NCBI GenBank assembly: GCA_022829145.1
Contig: CM040743.1
Coordinates: 8,070,646 to 8,134,645 of the forward strand
Reading direction: 5' to 3'
DNA length: 64,000 nt
DNA from: Albula goreensis
Lineage: Eukaryota > Chordata > Actinopteri > Albuliformes > Albulidae
Below the pieces are notes generated by a model, which saw nothing but the letters and a program-made list of their open reading frames with translations, ran no database searches and was not told the origin of the DNA. Every line of letters begins with the position of its first letter. Positions within the stretch are counted from its first letter, which is position 1. Shown one piece after another: positions 13,301 through 26,641 of this stretch. The translations under genes and the position numbers were made by a program.

Positions 13301-14829
13301 TCATTACACTTATTACATAGATTGTAATGTTGAAACCTTGAAACAGTTGAAAAGCAACTAACTGGAATGCTAAAAAATATGTAATATCTTGCTTATACAG
13401 TTAAAGCATATGTCGTATAGGATAGCAAAAGTCATTAGCAACCATGTCCTATTAATACATTACATTACATTCATACATTAATAGTGTACCAAAAGTCATT
13501 ACTTCATGTAGAATTATTGCATTAATTTAAATAGCAGCACATATTTTACCAAAGCTATAGAGTTTATTTTGTATCATTTATTATTTTAGTCCGTTGACAA
13601 GTCAAAGAAACTTTAATGTCATGATCTGAGACAGTTTGTTAGAATTTATTGACTTTGGTATAATTCTGAAAAAAATATTATTTGACGTTCTGTAATCAAA
13701 CATCCCCTGATCTGAACCAGAGATGAAAAAATATATATTTAATTTGATGATTCTAAAATAAACTGCTGTAGACTTAACCTTGAAACTAATCAAAGTTCGG
13801 AAGAGGGAAAAACTTAGAATGCAAACACATCAGAGATATGAAATTCAAATATGCAGTCAAAATGAATATTCATGTCATTTTCCTTTATTATGGCATAAAA
13901 TTAGAGGAGAATTTGAATTTTTTCTTTTTTTTATGTGTGCATGAGTATTGTTGCATGAGATTATACTGCTGATTTCTCAGTTTCTTGGGACACTAAGCGT
14001 GCCTGGTAAGGCATACTTATAATTTATAGCACCAGTTTGTTGTTGTTGTTGTTTATAGTGTTGGGAGGGATTCAGAGACACGATCCTTGATGCCCAGCTA
14101 CACTTCAGAGGAGTTAAATGAAGAGAAATGAAGAGAGAAAACACTGTATTTAGATAGCATACAGATAAGAAAACAGGATAAGGAGTTGTCAAAAATAATT
14201 ATGTGCCTGGTAGTGAAAAAGAAACATGAAAATGTGATATTGAGGTGGCTGGATAGAGAAACATTAATTTGCCCCCCTTTCTGACAATAATTGTGAGGAT
14301 AAATCTTGTGTATCCTGTTAACTATATCAGAATACATTGTATAACTGCATACTTAACCCCATTGCCACAAACACTGAAGCTGTTGTTATTTTAACATTTT
14401 TTTTCATGGAGTCCTTTTGATCTTCATATCTAATCAACATGTCACCATTATGTCACCTTATGAGTTCAGACATAAATTGTCTTTTACAATTATTTCACAT
14501 ATACAATAAATAATATTCCTGGAGGCAAACATTCTAAAGTCTGTTTCCTATCAATGCTCACAGTAGCATACAAAGCATACATAATTATGTAGATTTTCTT
14601 GTGGGAATTTGAATAAAATATAATATTTTAGTAAAATAAAGAGAAAGACTGTATATTTTGGAATATATCTTTATTTAATACTTTTAATTATATTTGAATG
14701 TACTTGCCTGCGTGGTGTTTTGCCTGCTTGTTGGTGCAGTACTTTCAATACTCCTCAGCACTTTGGCACTGAGGTCTGCCTGCACTGAGAGAGATGATGT
14801 CATCATTGTTCTTAGCCAACTGATCTTAG

Positions 14830-14844
14830 CCTGCAGGGGGCGTT
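14830..14844 (+). promoter_or_regulatory. CTCF-like motif (weaker)
   Basis: CCTGCAGGGGGCGTT, two differences from the classic CCAGCAGGGGGCGCT core. Confidence 0.35.
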
Positions 14845-15484
14845 AGAGAGTGGGTGCTCCCTCTTCAATGCCTTATTTATCAAATAAATGCATGACTCCA
14901 CTCCTAGCTAACCTCTGCTCGGATTCTAGACATCCCCTCTTGAACTGGGATAGTGTAATGTCTAGACGTAACTGGAAATGGATAATAATTAGTGCAAATA
15001 ATTATAATCTATATATCTGACCAATGCCCTTGTAAAAGACTCCAGCGTAAAGCCATGGGTCACTTTGAGCAAATGATATTGTGTGTTCAGGCATGCAGCA
15101 AATAGAGTTATAATTCACGAATGCTAAAATAACATGACTATTAACTAGAGTACTGCTTGTTAAATGGTTTGTTGTTTGAGAGTGAGCTGTGATACTGTAA
15201 ATCAAAGAGACCACTCTGAACCCACTGCCAGGTCAGATAAGAGAAAAGTGCTGAGTCAGAGGTATGACCTCGATTAAAAGTGTTTGAATTTAGTGGGTGA
15301 TGCTGTAAACCTCCGCTGAAATGCACTGACTCAGAGTGGTTTTATGTAAGTGCACTCCGCAGTGAATAATTTTACTTCTCTCCCCCGGGGCTAATCGCAG
15401 CCTCTCTGGGAATGTCAGGCACACGCGAGGTAGTTTCTGCTCCTTAATGCAACCAACGACTCCACTTTACCAACACTGCTACAG

Positions 15485-15865
15485 GGGGATGGAGGAGGGG
15501 GAGGGATGGAGAGAGAGAGAGAGAGAGAGCAGGAGAGAAAGAAGGACAGAGAGGAGTGATGGAGAGAGAAAGCAGGAAATAGAGACGGGGACAGAGAGAG
15601 AGGGAGATAGAGAGAGATGAAAGGATGGAGGGAGAGATGGAAGTACAATGAGAGACGGAACAGTGAAAGAGATATACAAAGAGCAGGATAGAGAGATGGG
15701 GACAGGGAGAGAGGGAGATGAAAGGATGGAGGGAGAGATGGAAGTACTATGAGAGACAGAACAGTGAAAGAGAGATACAAAGAGCGGGAAAGAGAGATGG
15801 AGGCAAAGGGAGATGGAATGAGGAAAGAGGGATGGAGAGTGAAAGAAGAGGGAAGGAGAAGCGAA
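15485..15865. repeat. Purine-rich (GA)n-like low-complexity tract
   Basis: About 380 bases of GAGA/GGAGA/GATGGA on the plus strand, with a partly duplicated internal segment (GGATGGAGGGAGAGATGGAA occurs twice, about 95 bases apart). Strongly strand-asymmetric. Confidence 0.9.
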
Positions 15866-17279
15866 TGTGAGTTGCCTGGGTCTACGCTGCTGACAGACCC
15901 AGGTGAGAGGGTGCCGTTGATGGGAGATGCCAGGGGGCAGTCCTGAAGCACGCGGAGGGTCCCGGCTTCCATCACTGCCGAGGGCCCGTGGCACTTTTTG
16001 TTTCTAATGTGCGAGAGGGCAGGTTAATGAGTCCCACCAGCCCTCTTCACATGGAGTGCCCAGGGGACAAAGACGCCCCTCATTAGGGCCTGGCTGGCAG
16101 GGCCGAGCTGAGACAAAAGGGGACATTCAGTCCTCTGAATGCCTCTGCCTCCAACCCGCGCCCCCAAACCCCATCCCTCCACCCACCCCCGGCACGCGTC
16201 CTGGCAACCATCCAGTGACCCCCCGAAACCCCTCTGCACATACGGGGGGCACTTGCCAGCCTTGGTAACGGCAGCGGGACAAGATGACGGGCACGCGCTA
16301 GCATTGGCAATGCGCCAGCACCCCTCCGCTCCCCCCCATTCCTCATCTATCTGGAGCTCCTCAGCCATTTCATACTATAGAATCAATTGCAGAACGACTC
16401 AAAAACAAGTATGTGTTGCTATGAAAAGTGCAAGATTGTGAAACACTTGAAAATGTGTTACAAGGCAAAATTCCAAGGAATCTTGAGTGAAAAACCAGTT
16501 TTTTAGACATGGCAATGTGAAAGAAAAACACTCTTAGTCTGCGCATTGTAGCCTTGAATAGGACTCACTAATGTTTTATATTATTAATTGCCAATGGCTG
16601 ATACAAATCGGGTGCAGGTATTACTCTTATGAAGTCTTACAGGTATTTATGACCGATCTTAAGAAATGGGAATGCAATGATGTAGAAGGTCGACACATAA
16701 AATAAAACAGTCGTTGCTTAGTTTTGAAAATGTAGTCAGATAAAACTCGACAATATTTTTCAACATATTAGGAGCCATCTTGTCAGCCACCCCCACCCCA
16801 AACGCCCCCAGCCCCCCAAACGCCCCCGCCCCCGTTCTGCCCCGCAGTGCCTCAGGACTCAATGCTTACAGCAGCATCCCTGCATCAGGCCGTTTGTTTA
16901 AAAACAGTCTTCAGAGTGCTGCCCCATGACAGGCTACTGGTGCTCTGGTCGACAGCTATTCATCCCCCCCCTCACCCCCACCATCCCCCACGCCCCCTCC
17001 GTGCATCCCCCACCCCCCCGATGGATGTATGCCGCCTCGGGTAGCAGTGGCACGCGGCACGCGGCTACGGCTACACCGCCACAGCTACTCCCGTCTGCGA
17101 CTCCACAGCCTTATCAGCCGACAAGCAGGTGCAATTTCTTTAATAAGGAGCTTGCAGGGCATTGTGGGTAAATGCCAATCATTTTGAATTTCAGCAGTTT
17201 TTTTTTTTTTTTTGTCGATTTTCAGAATTATTCATGACATCCAGGGTTTTCTGGCCCAGAGCCAGGTGATACAGCAATG

Positions 17280-17349
17280 TTCTCTCTCCCTCTCCCTCTC
17301 CCTCACCCTCTCTCTCTTTCTCGCTCTCTCTCCCTCTCTCTCTCTCTTC
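17280..17349. repeat. (CT)n-rich tract
   Basis: Seventy bases of TCTC/CCCTCTC. Confidence 0.9.
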
Positions 17350-18145
17350 ACTCGTTCTGTCTCTCTTTTTAGACAGAATTGGAGTAATCTAATGACCCAA
17401 TCTATTACATAAACAAACATACCATGTGTAAAATGCATTTAACTGGATATCTTGTTTCAGCCTTTGATACATCAATTACATTGCTGAATCTGCTTCCATG
17501 ATTAAAAAAAGAACATTTCCGCTCTGATCTCCTCTGCGCCTCAATTTTTTTTGTAACAAATGTCATTTATAGATGTCTGTCTGTATCAAAACATTAATAA
17601 TTTGTGCGTTTCTGTCATATCATCGTACCACATGTTTATTCACATAGACTCAAGCTCAAAAACAACATCTATAATAACTCCCCATTCGCTGCAGTTTTCT
17701 GTCCGACATGTTTCCTATATTTCTTGCTGAGGGGTCAAAACAGTTAAATATTTCATGCTCAGAGAGTCCTTTTACCTACCGATGGTTATTATTAGAATGG
17801 CAGCAGAAACAGCTGGGCAGAATGCTGTGATGTCACAATGCTTTGTTCCGCTGGTGCGCAGGGGGAGTCCAGCGTGTGAGGGGCTACCTGGGTCTGCAGC
17901 AAAGATGGCGTGCGTATGGTCTGTTTAACCACGCCTTGTGCTCCTGATGACCTCTGACCTCACCAAAGGAGATGGCTATTTGCCCACGTGTTCAGCACTC
18001 TTTGCTGAAAGCCGTTATGTTTTTAAGTAAAATGCTTTCTATTTTTTTGTAAAATTGTGAATCTAAAATATACATGCAGAGTGCCTGTGTCTGTGTTTCA
18101 GTACAGTCAGATTTATGCATTTCTGAACAGTGTAAGCTGCCTTGT

Positions 18146-18212
18146 TCTCTCCCTCTCTCCCTCTCTCTCTCTCGCACACACACACACACACACACACGCA
18201 CACACACACACC
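18146..18212. repeat. Compound (CT)n-(CA)n microsatellite
   Basis: A CT run passes directly into CA with one G interruption. Confidence 0.9.
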
Positions 18213-19239
18213 AGGGAACATTATTGTGTATAAAATTATACATAGGTATGATAAACATAACCTACATGAATAACAGTGAAACAGAGGTCGCTTTCCCCTT
18301 GCGTCCGCTCCTTACTGTCTGATTTGTAACCCCCCTTCCCGTAAAGTGCTCCCAACCGCCATCATAGCCCATTGGGGGGCATTTCATCTGAACGGCCGTA
18401 CAACATTTTACCGATGCCGTTTCACCCCCCCTACCCCACCCCAGCCCACCTCACTCCACCCCCATGCTGAACGTGAGATTAGCAATTTGACAGCAGTTTA
18501 CAGTTTGTGCTCGTACAGCACGAGGGGGTCTCATGCTCCTATATTTTTAGTAAGCCTTTGGGCATTTTCAGTGTCCCGCATGGTTGCCTGGCAACCGCAA
18601 GGGTTGCCATGGAGACTCACGTGTAGGCAGCGGCTGCGATCGGCGTTAACCCCAGGCGCATACAGCCCTCTCATTCCAACACTCGGTAGCAGGCAGATAG
18701 CATGGCAACACTGCTGGGTATGGAGCGCCACCAGTGTAATGGCCATTGAAAGGGTATCTGTGCCTGCGTTTGTCAGCCATGCCAATATGCTGATGTTGTC
18801 ACAGCACAATAGATTATTACAGATAGCAGACATTCACTCTGCAAGTGAAACCAGATACACTGGCTTACGATGTCCAGCAAGAGGGCTTTTATAAATTCCT
18901 TTTTTTATGCTTTCCCTCCTTTTAATTTTCAGTTTGGAATACCCGCGCCACACTAGTTTGCTGCAAACCAATCCATCGGATTCGAGAGAATGAAGGCAAG
19001 CACGTGGTCTCCTCTGAAACACGTGACGCCAGCTGCCCCTTTTTGTCTTTGTGTTCCGCAGCGTACAATTTAAGTCAGATGAAGAGGTGCATGTGCGGCT
19101 CTGCGCAGACTAATTTTGGTGGTCTGATTGGCCAGAAGGGGTCACTGATGAGCAATCAGACACAGGCACCATCCCGCAAGGCCTGCAATAATGGCATGAT
19201 TGCATTGGATACTACAGTGCAGTGCCTGTCCTCTCGCTA

Positions 19240-19450
19240 GAGCAGGGAAGGCCAGCCCTGGTGCTGGAGGGCCACAGGGTCTGCTGGTTTTCTTCATTAT
19301 CCAATGCTTCATCAATTAGTTGAAGCAGATGGTTACACGGTTTAGTCGCCACTCGTTGTTTCTCGTGTCTGACCTGGTTAGTGCTTTTTGAGTGGAAACT
19401 GAAAGCTGGCTCTGTGCCTCTCGAGCACTAAGGCCAGCCACGCCTGCGCT
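19240..19450. mobile_element. hAT-like MITE copy in the desert
   Basis: The left arm GCAGGGAAGGCCAGCCCTGG continues TGCTGGAGGGCCACAGGGTC. The right arm in reverse complement reads GCAGGCGTGGCTGGCCTTAG then TGCTCGAGAGGCACAG. Same family as the armc1 intron copies. Confidence 0.65.
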
Positions 19451-20878
19451 GGAACAAAACCTTAGCAAGATGAGCCACTCATCAACCCAAAAGCTTTTTC
19501 CCCTGAAGTTACGGCACATCCAGTCTAAAATAAATGAAAAAGAAAATGGCAGGAAACAAACACTTATTCCCACACACACACACTGCAAGTCCGTTCTAGA
19601 GGACATTTTCATAATAACCCTGCGGCTGAAACTGCATCAAACTGTTGAGGTATCATCAAGATAATGTGTAGTTTACAAGCTGTTCAGGTAAAATGATAAA
19701 AAAAGAGAACATATCGGAATGCACCCTGCTTGGCTGTGGCAAAAGAGGAACATTATGCTGAGTGGAACAGTGCTCTCCAGCAGATAAAGAGCCAGCCATC
19801 CAGCTGACCTACATTCTGCACAGATTCAAATCGCTCTGATGAATCACGGCAGTTTGAGTGGTTAACCCCCATCTGGCTCCTCCATCTCCTCATGTTCAAA
19901 AAAAAAAACCAACTCGTTTTGTAAAAGGCACGATTGAGACTAACAACTCGAAGTCTGTCATGTTTTTTGCTTGGTGAAATGATTTTTTTTTCACATACAT
20001 TTTTTAGTTTTGTCGCGACAGATTCCTACCCTCTTCAGAATAAGAAAATTATCCAACCGCATCAAAGTGTTTAAACACAATTTCCTGGTTTAATTGAATG
20101 AATTGAATGAATGGTCATATGTTTTGTTTTCCTACACTGAAAGGACAACTTTTCAGAATCAAATACTGTAAAAACTGTAAAATTTGACAGTATTAAATAC
20201 AGCAAAATGTATTCAAGACACCCTGATTATTCCCTAAATTGTTTTGTCTCCGTGAGCTCGACTAGTCATCGACCTGCCTTCTGGCTATAAAAAGGCAAGG
20301 ACTATTTACAGGGCAACATCCTTTCCATCCAATCCTTTCGATTCCAGTTCAAGTCCAAGAATTGTTGTCATGGTGATTTTATTTTAAAAGCATACTTTCA
20401 TCTGGAATATATTAATCTCTCATCCTGTTAGGAACATGGAACTGTAATTCCAATCTGAGTGTCATAATTTTCTATAGCGCAATATCTGTCTTTTGTGTTT
20501 GATAACAGTCTGTGGGCTGCCTGTTTAAAACCCTGGGATTTTACAGCCTGCGCTGGGCTGTCATACTGAGCTGTGTTTTCTGGGAATAAAAATCAAATTT
20601 CAATGGTGATACATTATGCAAAAGGTCAACAAGACACCCAACAAATGCTCTGTAAAAGGGGAATTTAATATGGCTTGGTCTGCAGACCGTTTCCCTCTAA
20701 GCTGGCCACTGGTTATCTCAGACCACATTTGGCCGCTGTTGCCGCTGGTGGATGTTTGGAGGCGGGCCGGCCCTGGTTTGTGATGTGTTTCTAATGAGCC
20801 TTGGGGTTGACTGACCTTCCTCCGCTGTCCTGATCGTCCAGCTCTTCGATTCTGTGTTTAAAAATCCGATTAAGGAGC

Positions 20879-20891
20879 TGACCTGAGGTCA
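20879..20891. promoter_or_regulatory. Everted nuclear-receptor half-sites
   Basis: TGACCT, one base, AGGTCA: two perfect half-sites in everted arrangement with 1-bp spacing. Confidence 0.3.
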
Positions 20892-21113
20892 GTCTGCTGT
20901 GTCAGCATTTGAAGCCCAAAAACGGGAGGGCGATATTTATTCGTTGCCGTTGGATACCTTGCCAGGAGCCGCCAGACACCTGGGGCCGCATTCCAATGAG
21001 TGATGCGGCGGGGTACATGCTCTGAAGGTCTTTTGCCCTTCCGATTTACAACATTTTGTTTTCAACAGCAGCGCACATTTTAATTCAATAATCATAATTC
21101 ATAATTCAATCAC

Positions 21114-21195
21114 TGGGGACGTACTTTCTCTGTTTTTTGTGTTGTCTTCATATAAATTCAAGACGACACAAAAAACTGAGGAAAAGTACACCCCA
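21114..21195. repeat. Compact hairpin of pre-miRNA size
   Basis: The inner stem pairs 17 consecutive positions (GTTTTTTGTG side against CACAAAAAAC side) around an 11-base loop. It extends outward through GTACTTT/AAAGTAC and GGGG/CCCC with a small internal mismatch zone. No known miRNA seed was recognised. Confidence 0.7.
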
Positions 21196-21795
21196 ATAAA
21201 AAGTAACCAATTATGCAGTAATGATGGATTGCCTTTTAGTTATTAGTGACCAATATTTAGCCTGAACAGATGAAGTGGACGCTATCATCTTGGAGACAAG
21301 TGACAGGTGAATCGGCTGGCTGTGTAAAAATACACACCTGAATTTAATTCAGCAGCCCTCCAAGAAAATTTCCAAAACACAGTGGTCATAAGGTGCTAAA
21401 ACTGCACCTGATGAAAATTGAATATGAAATATTTAATATTTAAACAGTGGGATACACAAATTTGTTGCATTACAGCGTGATTTCAGATGCTTGAGAGGTG
21501 ATTGCTTAGTTTTATTTTGATTATATTTTCGGACAGCGGAGAATTTTTAATTGTTTGTTGATGCACCATATCCTGCCGGTTAACAATTGCAGCAACATTT
21601 CAGCTGAATCCCTGGAATTACAGGATCACTGAGTCTTATAATTGACATTGCAAAATAATAAAAAACTAGACTAAATACTAAAATAAATTTTTAAGTCTCT
21701 TAATGTTGGGTTTCCATGTGTGCCATTAAAACAGTAAATGTGGAATCACATTTTTTCTGCATTTGGAAATGCCAGGTCACTGCGGCCAAAATAAA

Positions 21796-21905
21796 GTCTG
21801 ACTCTTTCAGTGCATAGGCAATTGAATCAAAACAGACTTAAAATTGAAAAATTGTTTCTTTGAGTGTGTCTGTTTTATTGGAGACAACTAAATATTCATT
21901 TAAAA
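21796..21905. mobile_element. Fragment of the GATTCAATC-ended family
   Basis: TGCATAGGCAATTGAATCAA, AACAGACTTAAAATTG and TTTCTTTGAGTGTGTCTG keep the order seen in the longer copies. Confidence 0.4.
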
Positions 21906-23327
21906 ATAAAAAGCATATGCTCTGACAGAGACTACGTGTGTTTGATTGCAGCCCGGGTTTGAGTGTCTCTAGCTCGGGCAGCCGAGGGCCCCAGACTTAG
22001 CCAGTGTGGAGAAAGCGATCTCGTTTTTGTTGTCATTCATGTCCACAGTGTGCCTTTGATAGATACACCTGTGGCAGAAGATGTATCACTAATTTTGCTG
22101 ATAGTAAAAATGAAGAAAAAATCATCTGCTGGAACCCAATCAAATGAACTTCATTTTTAATAAGTGGATATGCAATTCAGTGAAAATTCACTTCAGTCTC
22201 TTTCAGAGATCAAAATTGATTTTGATCTTTTCTTTTCAAAAGCGATTTTATTTCACCACGAGACAAGGACATTCCATATGACGTTTTTTGAGTCCAGTAA
22301 AATGTAAAACACACAAGGAAACTTGTGTTTTCATTTTGAGCCCATTTTGATGGCCATTTTGAAGTGCATTTGACTAGGTCCCACCCATTGTGTTTATAGA
22401 GCTTTTAAACTTGACAATAAGTGATGAATGTTTTATTTAATTTCAAGTGGATCTGAGAGCAAAAATGCATTTAAAAAAATGTTCAAACATAACAGACCTT
22501 TTTTCTTACTGGCATCTTACTAATGCAAGACAAGGCCAGAGACATAATGAAATGTAGGGTCAAGTGTGATGTGGTCATGATGGCAGAGGGGTCAAGATGC
22601 GGCGGCCACTTCAAGCAATGAATCCCAAACCTTCACACTTGGCGGTGGCTAGCGCCGTGTCTATGTTAAACAAACAGTTCCCTTGTCTTGTCTTCAGCCG
22701 CTCTACAAAGGAATAAAATGGAACCAGGCAGAACGCTCTCCTCCTGGAGAAAAAGCCTTAACCTAATCTCAGATTAGGCTCAAACTTTATACTCCTGCTG
22801 TTCATATTGTACAACCATCACTAGCCCAAAGTGCTGTCTGTGTCACAATGACATCTACCTCTTCACTATGTTATGACAGGGGTACTGGATGGAGTGGTCT
22901 TTGAATGTCAAAAAATATTTCATCAGGTCATGCTATCTCATGTTACACTGCTCTTCCAGCATGTGATGTGTGATGAGATTTTCTAACGAAATAGTTTCCT
23001 GGGTATTCACACTAGATTTTTTTTTTTTGTTGCTAATTTTAATAGGTCATCTATTTTTAAAGTATTTCCACATTTTTACAGGCAGCACACAAATTCTGCT
23101 TTGAAGTGCCTACTAAAATGTGCAGAAACAATATGAATCACACACATTGTACGTGATTTCAGACAGCTATAGTTCTCCCTGGGAATCCTTTTAAAATCCC
23201 TTTATTCTGCACTCCATCTTCATGTATTTTACAGAAGCTGTCTGGAAATACTTAGCTGGGCCCGTTGTCTCACCCATTTCAGTCAGGAGACGGAACAACA
23301 CCACACAAAACATCTTTAAAAATATTT

Positions 23328-23475
23328 GGGGTTAGATTCAATCAAATGCACTTAGTCTCTTTAAATGGCATATGCAATTTAATCAAAATTGATTTTAGTC
23401 TCTTTAAGGGGTATATCCTCTTTAATTTTGGAATGAAAAGAAAATATACCATACTCACGAATAATATGTGGTGAT
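23328..23475. mobile_element. Copy of a GATTCAATC-ended short element
   Basis: GGGGTTAGATTCAATCAAAT, then two close repeats of AGTCTCTTTAA separated by GCATATGCAATTTAATCAAA. The motif order recurs at five other places in the window. The right limit is uncertain. Confidence 0.55.
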
Positions 23476-23598
23476 TTGAAGTCTGTTTCGACTGAACTGC
23501 ATAATATCTTCACTACTTCAATTCACTGGTCTGAATGCACAGCTAGGCTGGACTTGAGTGAGTCATACGTAAATCACATCTATGTAAATCTGCACCAT

Positions 23599-23847
23599 GG
23601 GCTACATTCAATCAAACCGACCTAATCTCTTTAAAGGCGTATGCAATTCAATCGAAGCTGACTTTACATTAAATTGATTTCCCTGAGTACGTAATATTTT
23701 ATTTGGAGACATGCAAACACATCCTTTGGAATGTGTTGTTTGCATTCTCATATTTAATAGTCTGTGCCCTTAAAGAGACAAAAATCCATTTGGAATTAAC
23801 TGTATAAACTCTTGAAGGGACTGAGTGGGCTTATTTTTATCTAGCCC
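23599..23847. mobile_element. Copy of a GATTCAATC-ended short element
   Basis: Starts GGGCTACATTCAATCAAACC, then TCTCTTTAAAGGCGTATGCA and ATTCAATCGAAGCTGACTTT. An inverted CCCTTAAAGAGACAAA lies near the right side, and the segment closes at CTAGCCC. Confidence 0.6.
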
Positions 23848-26617
23848 TATATTTTGAGAGATATTCATATTTTTACATGAAAATGAATATGATGAGAATG
23901 GACTATGGGCTGGATATGCCCTTTCACAGGGTTTCTCAGTTGTCAGGAAAAATACCTCAGCAATCACGGAAAACACATGTCAACCAAGAGACACTGGCTC
24001 AGAGAGGGAGCACAATCTCCATCACAGAAAGGGCAGCACATTGGTAAAAGCACAGCTGGCCGAACCAGGGCCTCACAGAATTCACCTAGTGACTGAGACC
24101 TCATTCCTGAGGAAACTGCTGCCTGCAACAAAACCATTCCTCACAGAGGTATAATATTGGTGTATGTTGATGCATGTGTAATTTTGAAAGCATAGCACAC
24201 AAAGGCATTTAATCTGCAGCAAATCAGGTCGGTTTCATGGATCTAATCTGAATAGGTTCAAAAAAAAAAAAAAAAGCTGAGCTGATTTTCGCTAAAGCCT
24301 TGGGGACACACTAAAACATACCCAAGAGACACACCCCAAGAAAAACACAAAAGAGTATTTTTGGGACTGAGGACTGAAGAATTTTCCAGACTCTCTGACA
24401 AGGACACAGTGACGCAGCGAAGCAGTAAAGGGAGCCACAGTTGTACCCTGAATGTTCGGCCGCAGGTCTGCTTCCAGGTGACGAGCCAGCGCTGTACCCT
24501 TGAGAGAGGTTTAATATAAGCTGTCTGGGTGGATGTCCAGTCGGGTAACGTGCAAAGCGTGCAAGATGCATGGGGGTATCTGCCAAAGGGATGAATAATG
24601 TAACAAACGCTCCTCACACGAGCTCTGCTGCTCTTGCTTGTTGGGAGAAAAGAGCACACTCCTCTCCTGTTCTCAAGTGGAAATTCGCCTGCAAACACAC
24701 TGTCACAGAGCTGAGCCTGTGTCCATCGCTGAGCTGACTGTTGAATTTTCATTGCAAGTGGCTACGTAAAATAACAGATTTTTTTTTAAATAGAAGTGAA
24801 AAATTATGTACTGCATGCCTCACATTTTTTTGTTGCATGTCTCCCCATTTAGTTCTCCTGGATATTTACAGATGTATTCATGGGTACAAATTAAGTCCCT
24901 TTCCAAGGCTCACCTTAGGTGTCTTGCTTTAAATCTGAATCCCAAGCCATTGCACCAAAATGCTGATATGAAAACCATATATTCATTAAGAGCTGTTCTA
25001 CAATGAAGTGTTGTTAATTCTTATGGTTGCTGTATGTTAAAAATTCCCAAAATTTGTAAAAATTTAAAGGTTAATAGACAATGTCCCAGCCGATATCACA
25101 TTTGCATGTCCATCACAAAACGAGTCTTTGAGCGTCCTAATCCTTCCTCTGCCCTAATAACACCAAGGAACAAAGGAAGTGGCATCAGTACCACAGACCT
25201 AAAGTTGATGAAAACTGTTATGACGGTTTGTTGCTCTTTTATAACCAGTTGCATTGAAAATCTATGCAAACCCTCGAATTCTCTTCACAAAAAGGCAAAA
25301 CATTTGTATTATTTTTCATTTATTCATTTATTTTTCAAAACCATTACCCCAAACGTGCATAAATTGGATTAATCATTGTCTGTAGCACAATGTTGCCTTC
25401 AGGCTAACGTTAACATTGTCATCACGATTTGAGATCTGTGCGGACGAAGACAACGTTCCCACTTTTTTTGGATTCTCTGACGATTTGCTTACATCTGATA
25501 AACACAAACATTTCTCACACAAGTCTATACTCACATATTGCAAGGGTTTTCTAACCTAAAATTATCATCAGTAATCAGTTTCAAACTCGCGAAAAATGAG
25601 CATCGTTGAAGAATATCTTATACAGGGGCTTCGTTTTGTTTATCATTCTAATTAAAATTTATGTTGTTTTTCTTATACTCTTATTGTCATTGATAGGCTA
25701 TAATCGGCTATAATTGATCATTGAAATGATCAATTTGCATATCGTAAATGATATAAACACATGCTTATATTTTCAATTCGTTAGATAATTTCAAAATAAA
25801 ATGCAAATACTTTTTATAATTCATGAGTAACAGAAAAAAGAAACTAAAACGAAACAATCACATTAAATATGTAAAAAAAATGTCTATAACATTAGATCCA
25901 TTTAACTTGAAATATTTTATCACACAAATGGTTACAGCTGCAGTTTTTGCTGAGAATAATTGCGTATTGCAGTATACTGCGCACAATAACTCAATGAACT
26001 ACATGTTTGTATACAGTACTGAACGATTTCCCATCGGTTTCTTGAGGGGAAATATCTTCCTACTTCTCAAAAACAGAACACGAGACCACTTAGAAAGATT
26101 TCAAGCTCAATATGCTTAAATGAACGCTCATAAACAAACCCATCTCCAGCGAGAGTCTAGTCTAAATTAATTTTTGTATAACGACCTGTCTTTTGGCATT
26201 TATCCTGAAATACCTCTTACTTGAAGCTCCGTCAATCTCCAGGATGAGCACGAGTCCAGTGGCATTTCTATAAATCAAACGTTTTATTAGAAACTTTTAC
26301 AAGTTACACTTCTGGTCAGCTCTCTACATCTGTAGTGACTGGTCAGTTTTTCGCCTTTTTCTTTCATACCCCCCCTCTTCGTTTTTGTCTCCTCCATTGA
26401 AGAGGGGCCTCCGGTCAGTGCTGATTAATAAATGTTTTCTGTTGTGGACTACGGGACAATGGGCGATGCCCTGTGACCTTGCAGAGCCTCGACCTCGCGC
26501 AGGTTTATTGTGGCGGGCTGGGAAAGGGGCTTTGGTATGGAGACCCCAGGCAATGACCCGCGCACATCCCGCGGTTTCTCCATTCATTCCCGAACCAATG
26601 CAGTCGCCCCGCAGTTC

Positions 26618-26641
26618 CCATTGTTTCAACAGCGACAATGG
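26618..26641. promoter_or_regulatory. Mirror-image SOX-type motifs
   Basis: CCATTGT, ten bases, ACAATGG: two perfect SOX cores in inverted orientation within a locally GC-rich stretch of the desert. Confidence 0.3.

Noticed and set aside
15415-15994. Minus-strand Ser/Leu/Pro-rich frames of 186 and 171 codons
   Set aside because: They arise from the GA-rich low-complexity tract, overlap in two frames and show no domain.
18346-18894. Plus-strand frame of 182 codons
   Set aside because: No recognised similarity and an overlapping 100-codon antisense frame. No splice or promoter context was found.
24258-24752. Minus-strand frame of 164 codons
   Set aside because: Ends in poly-Phe from a poly(A) tract, overlaps another frame on the same strand, and matches no family.
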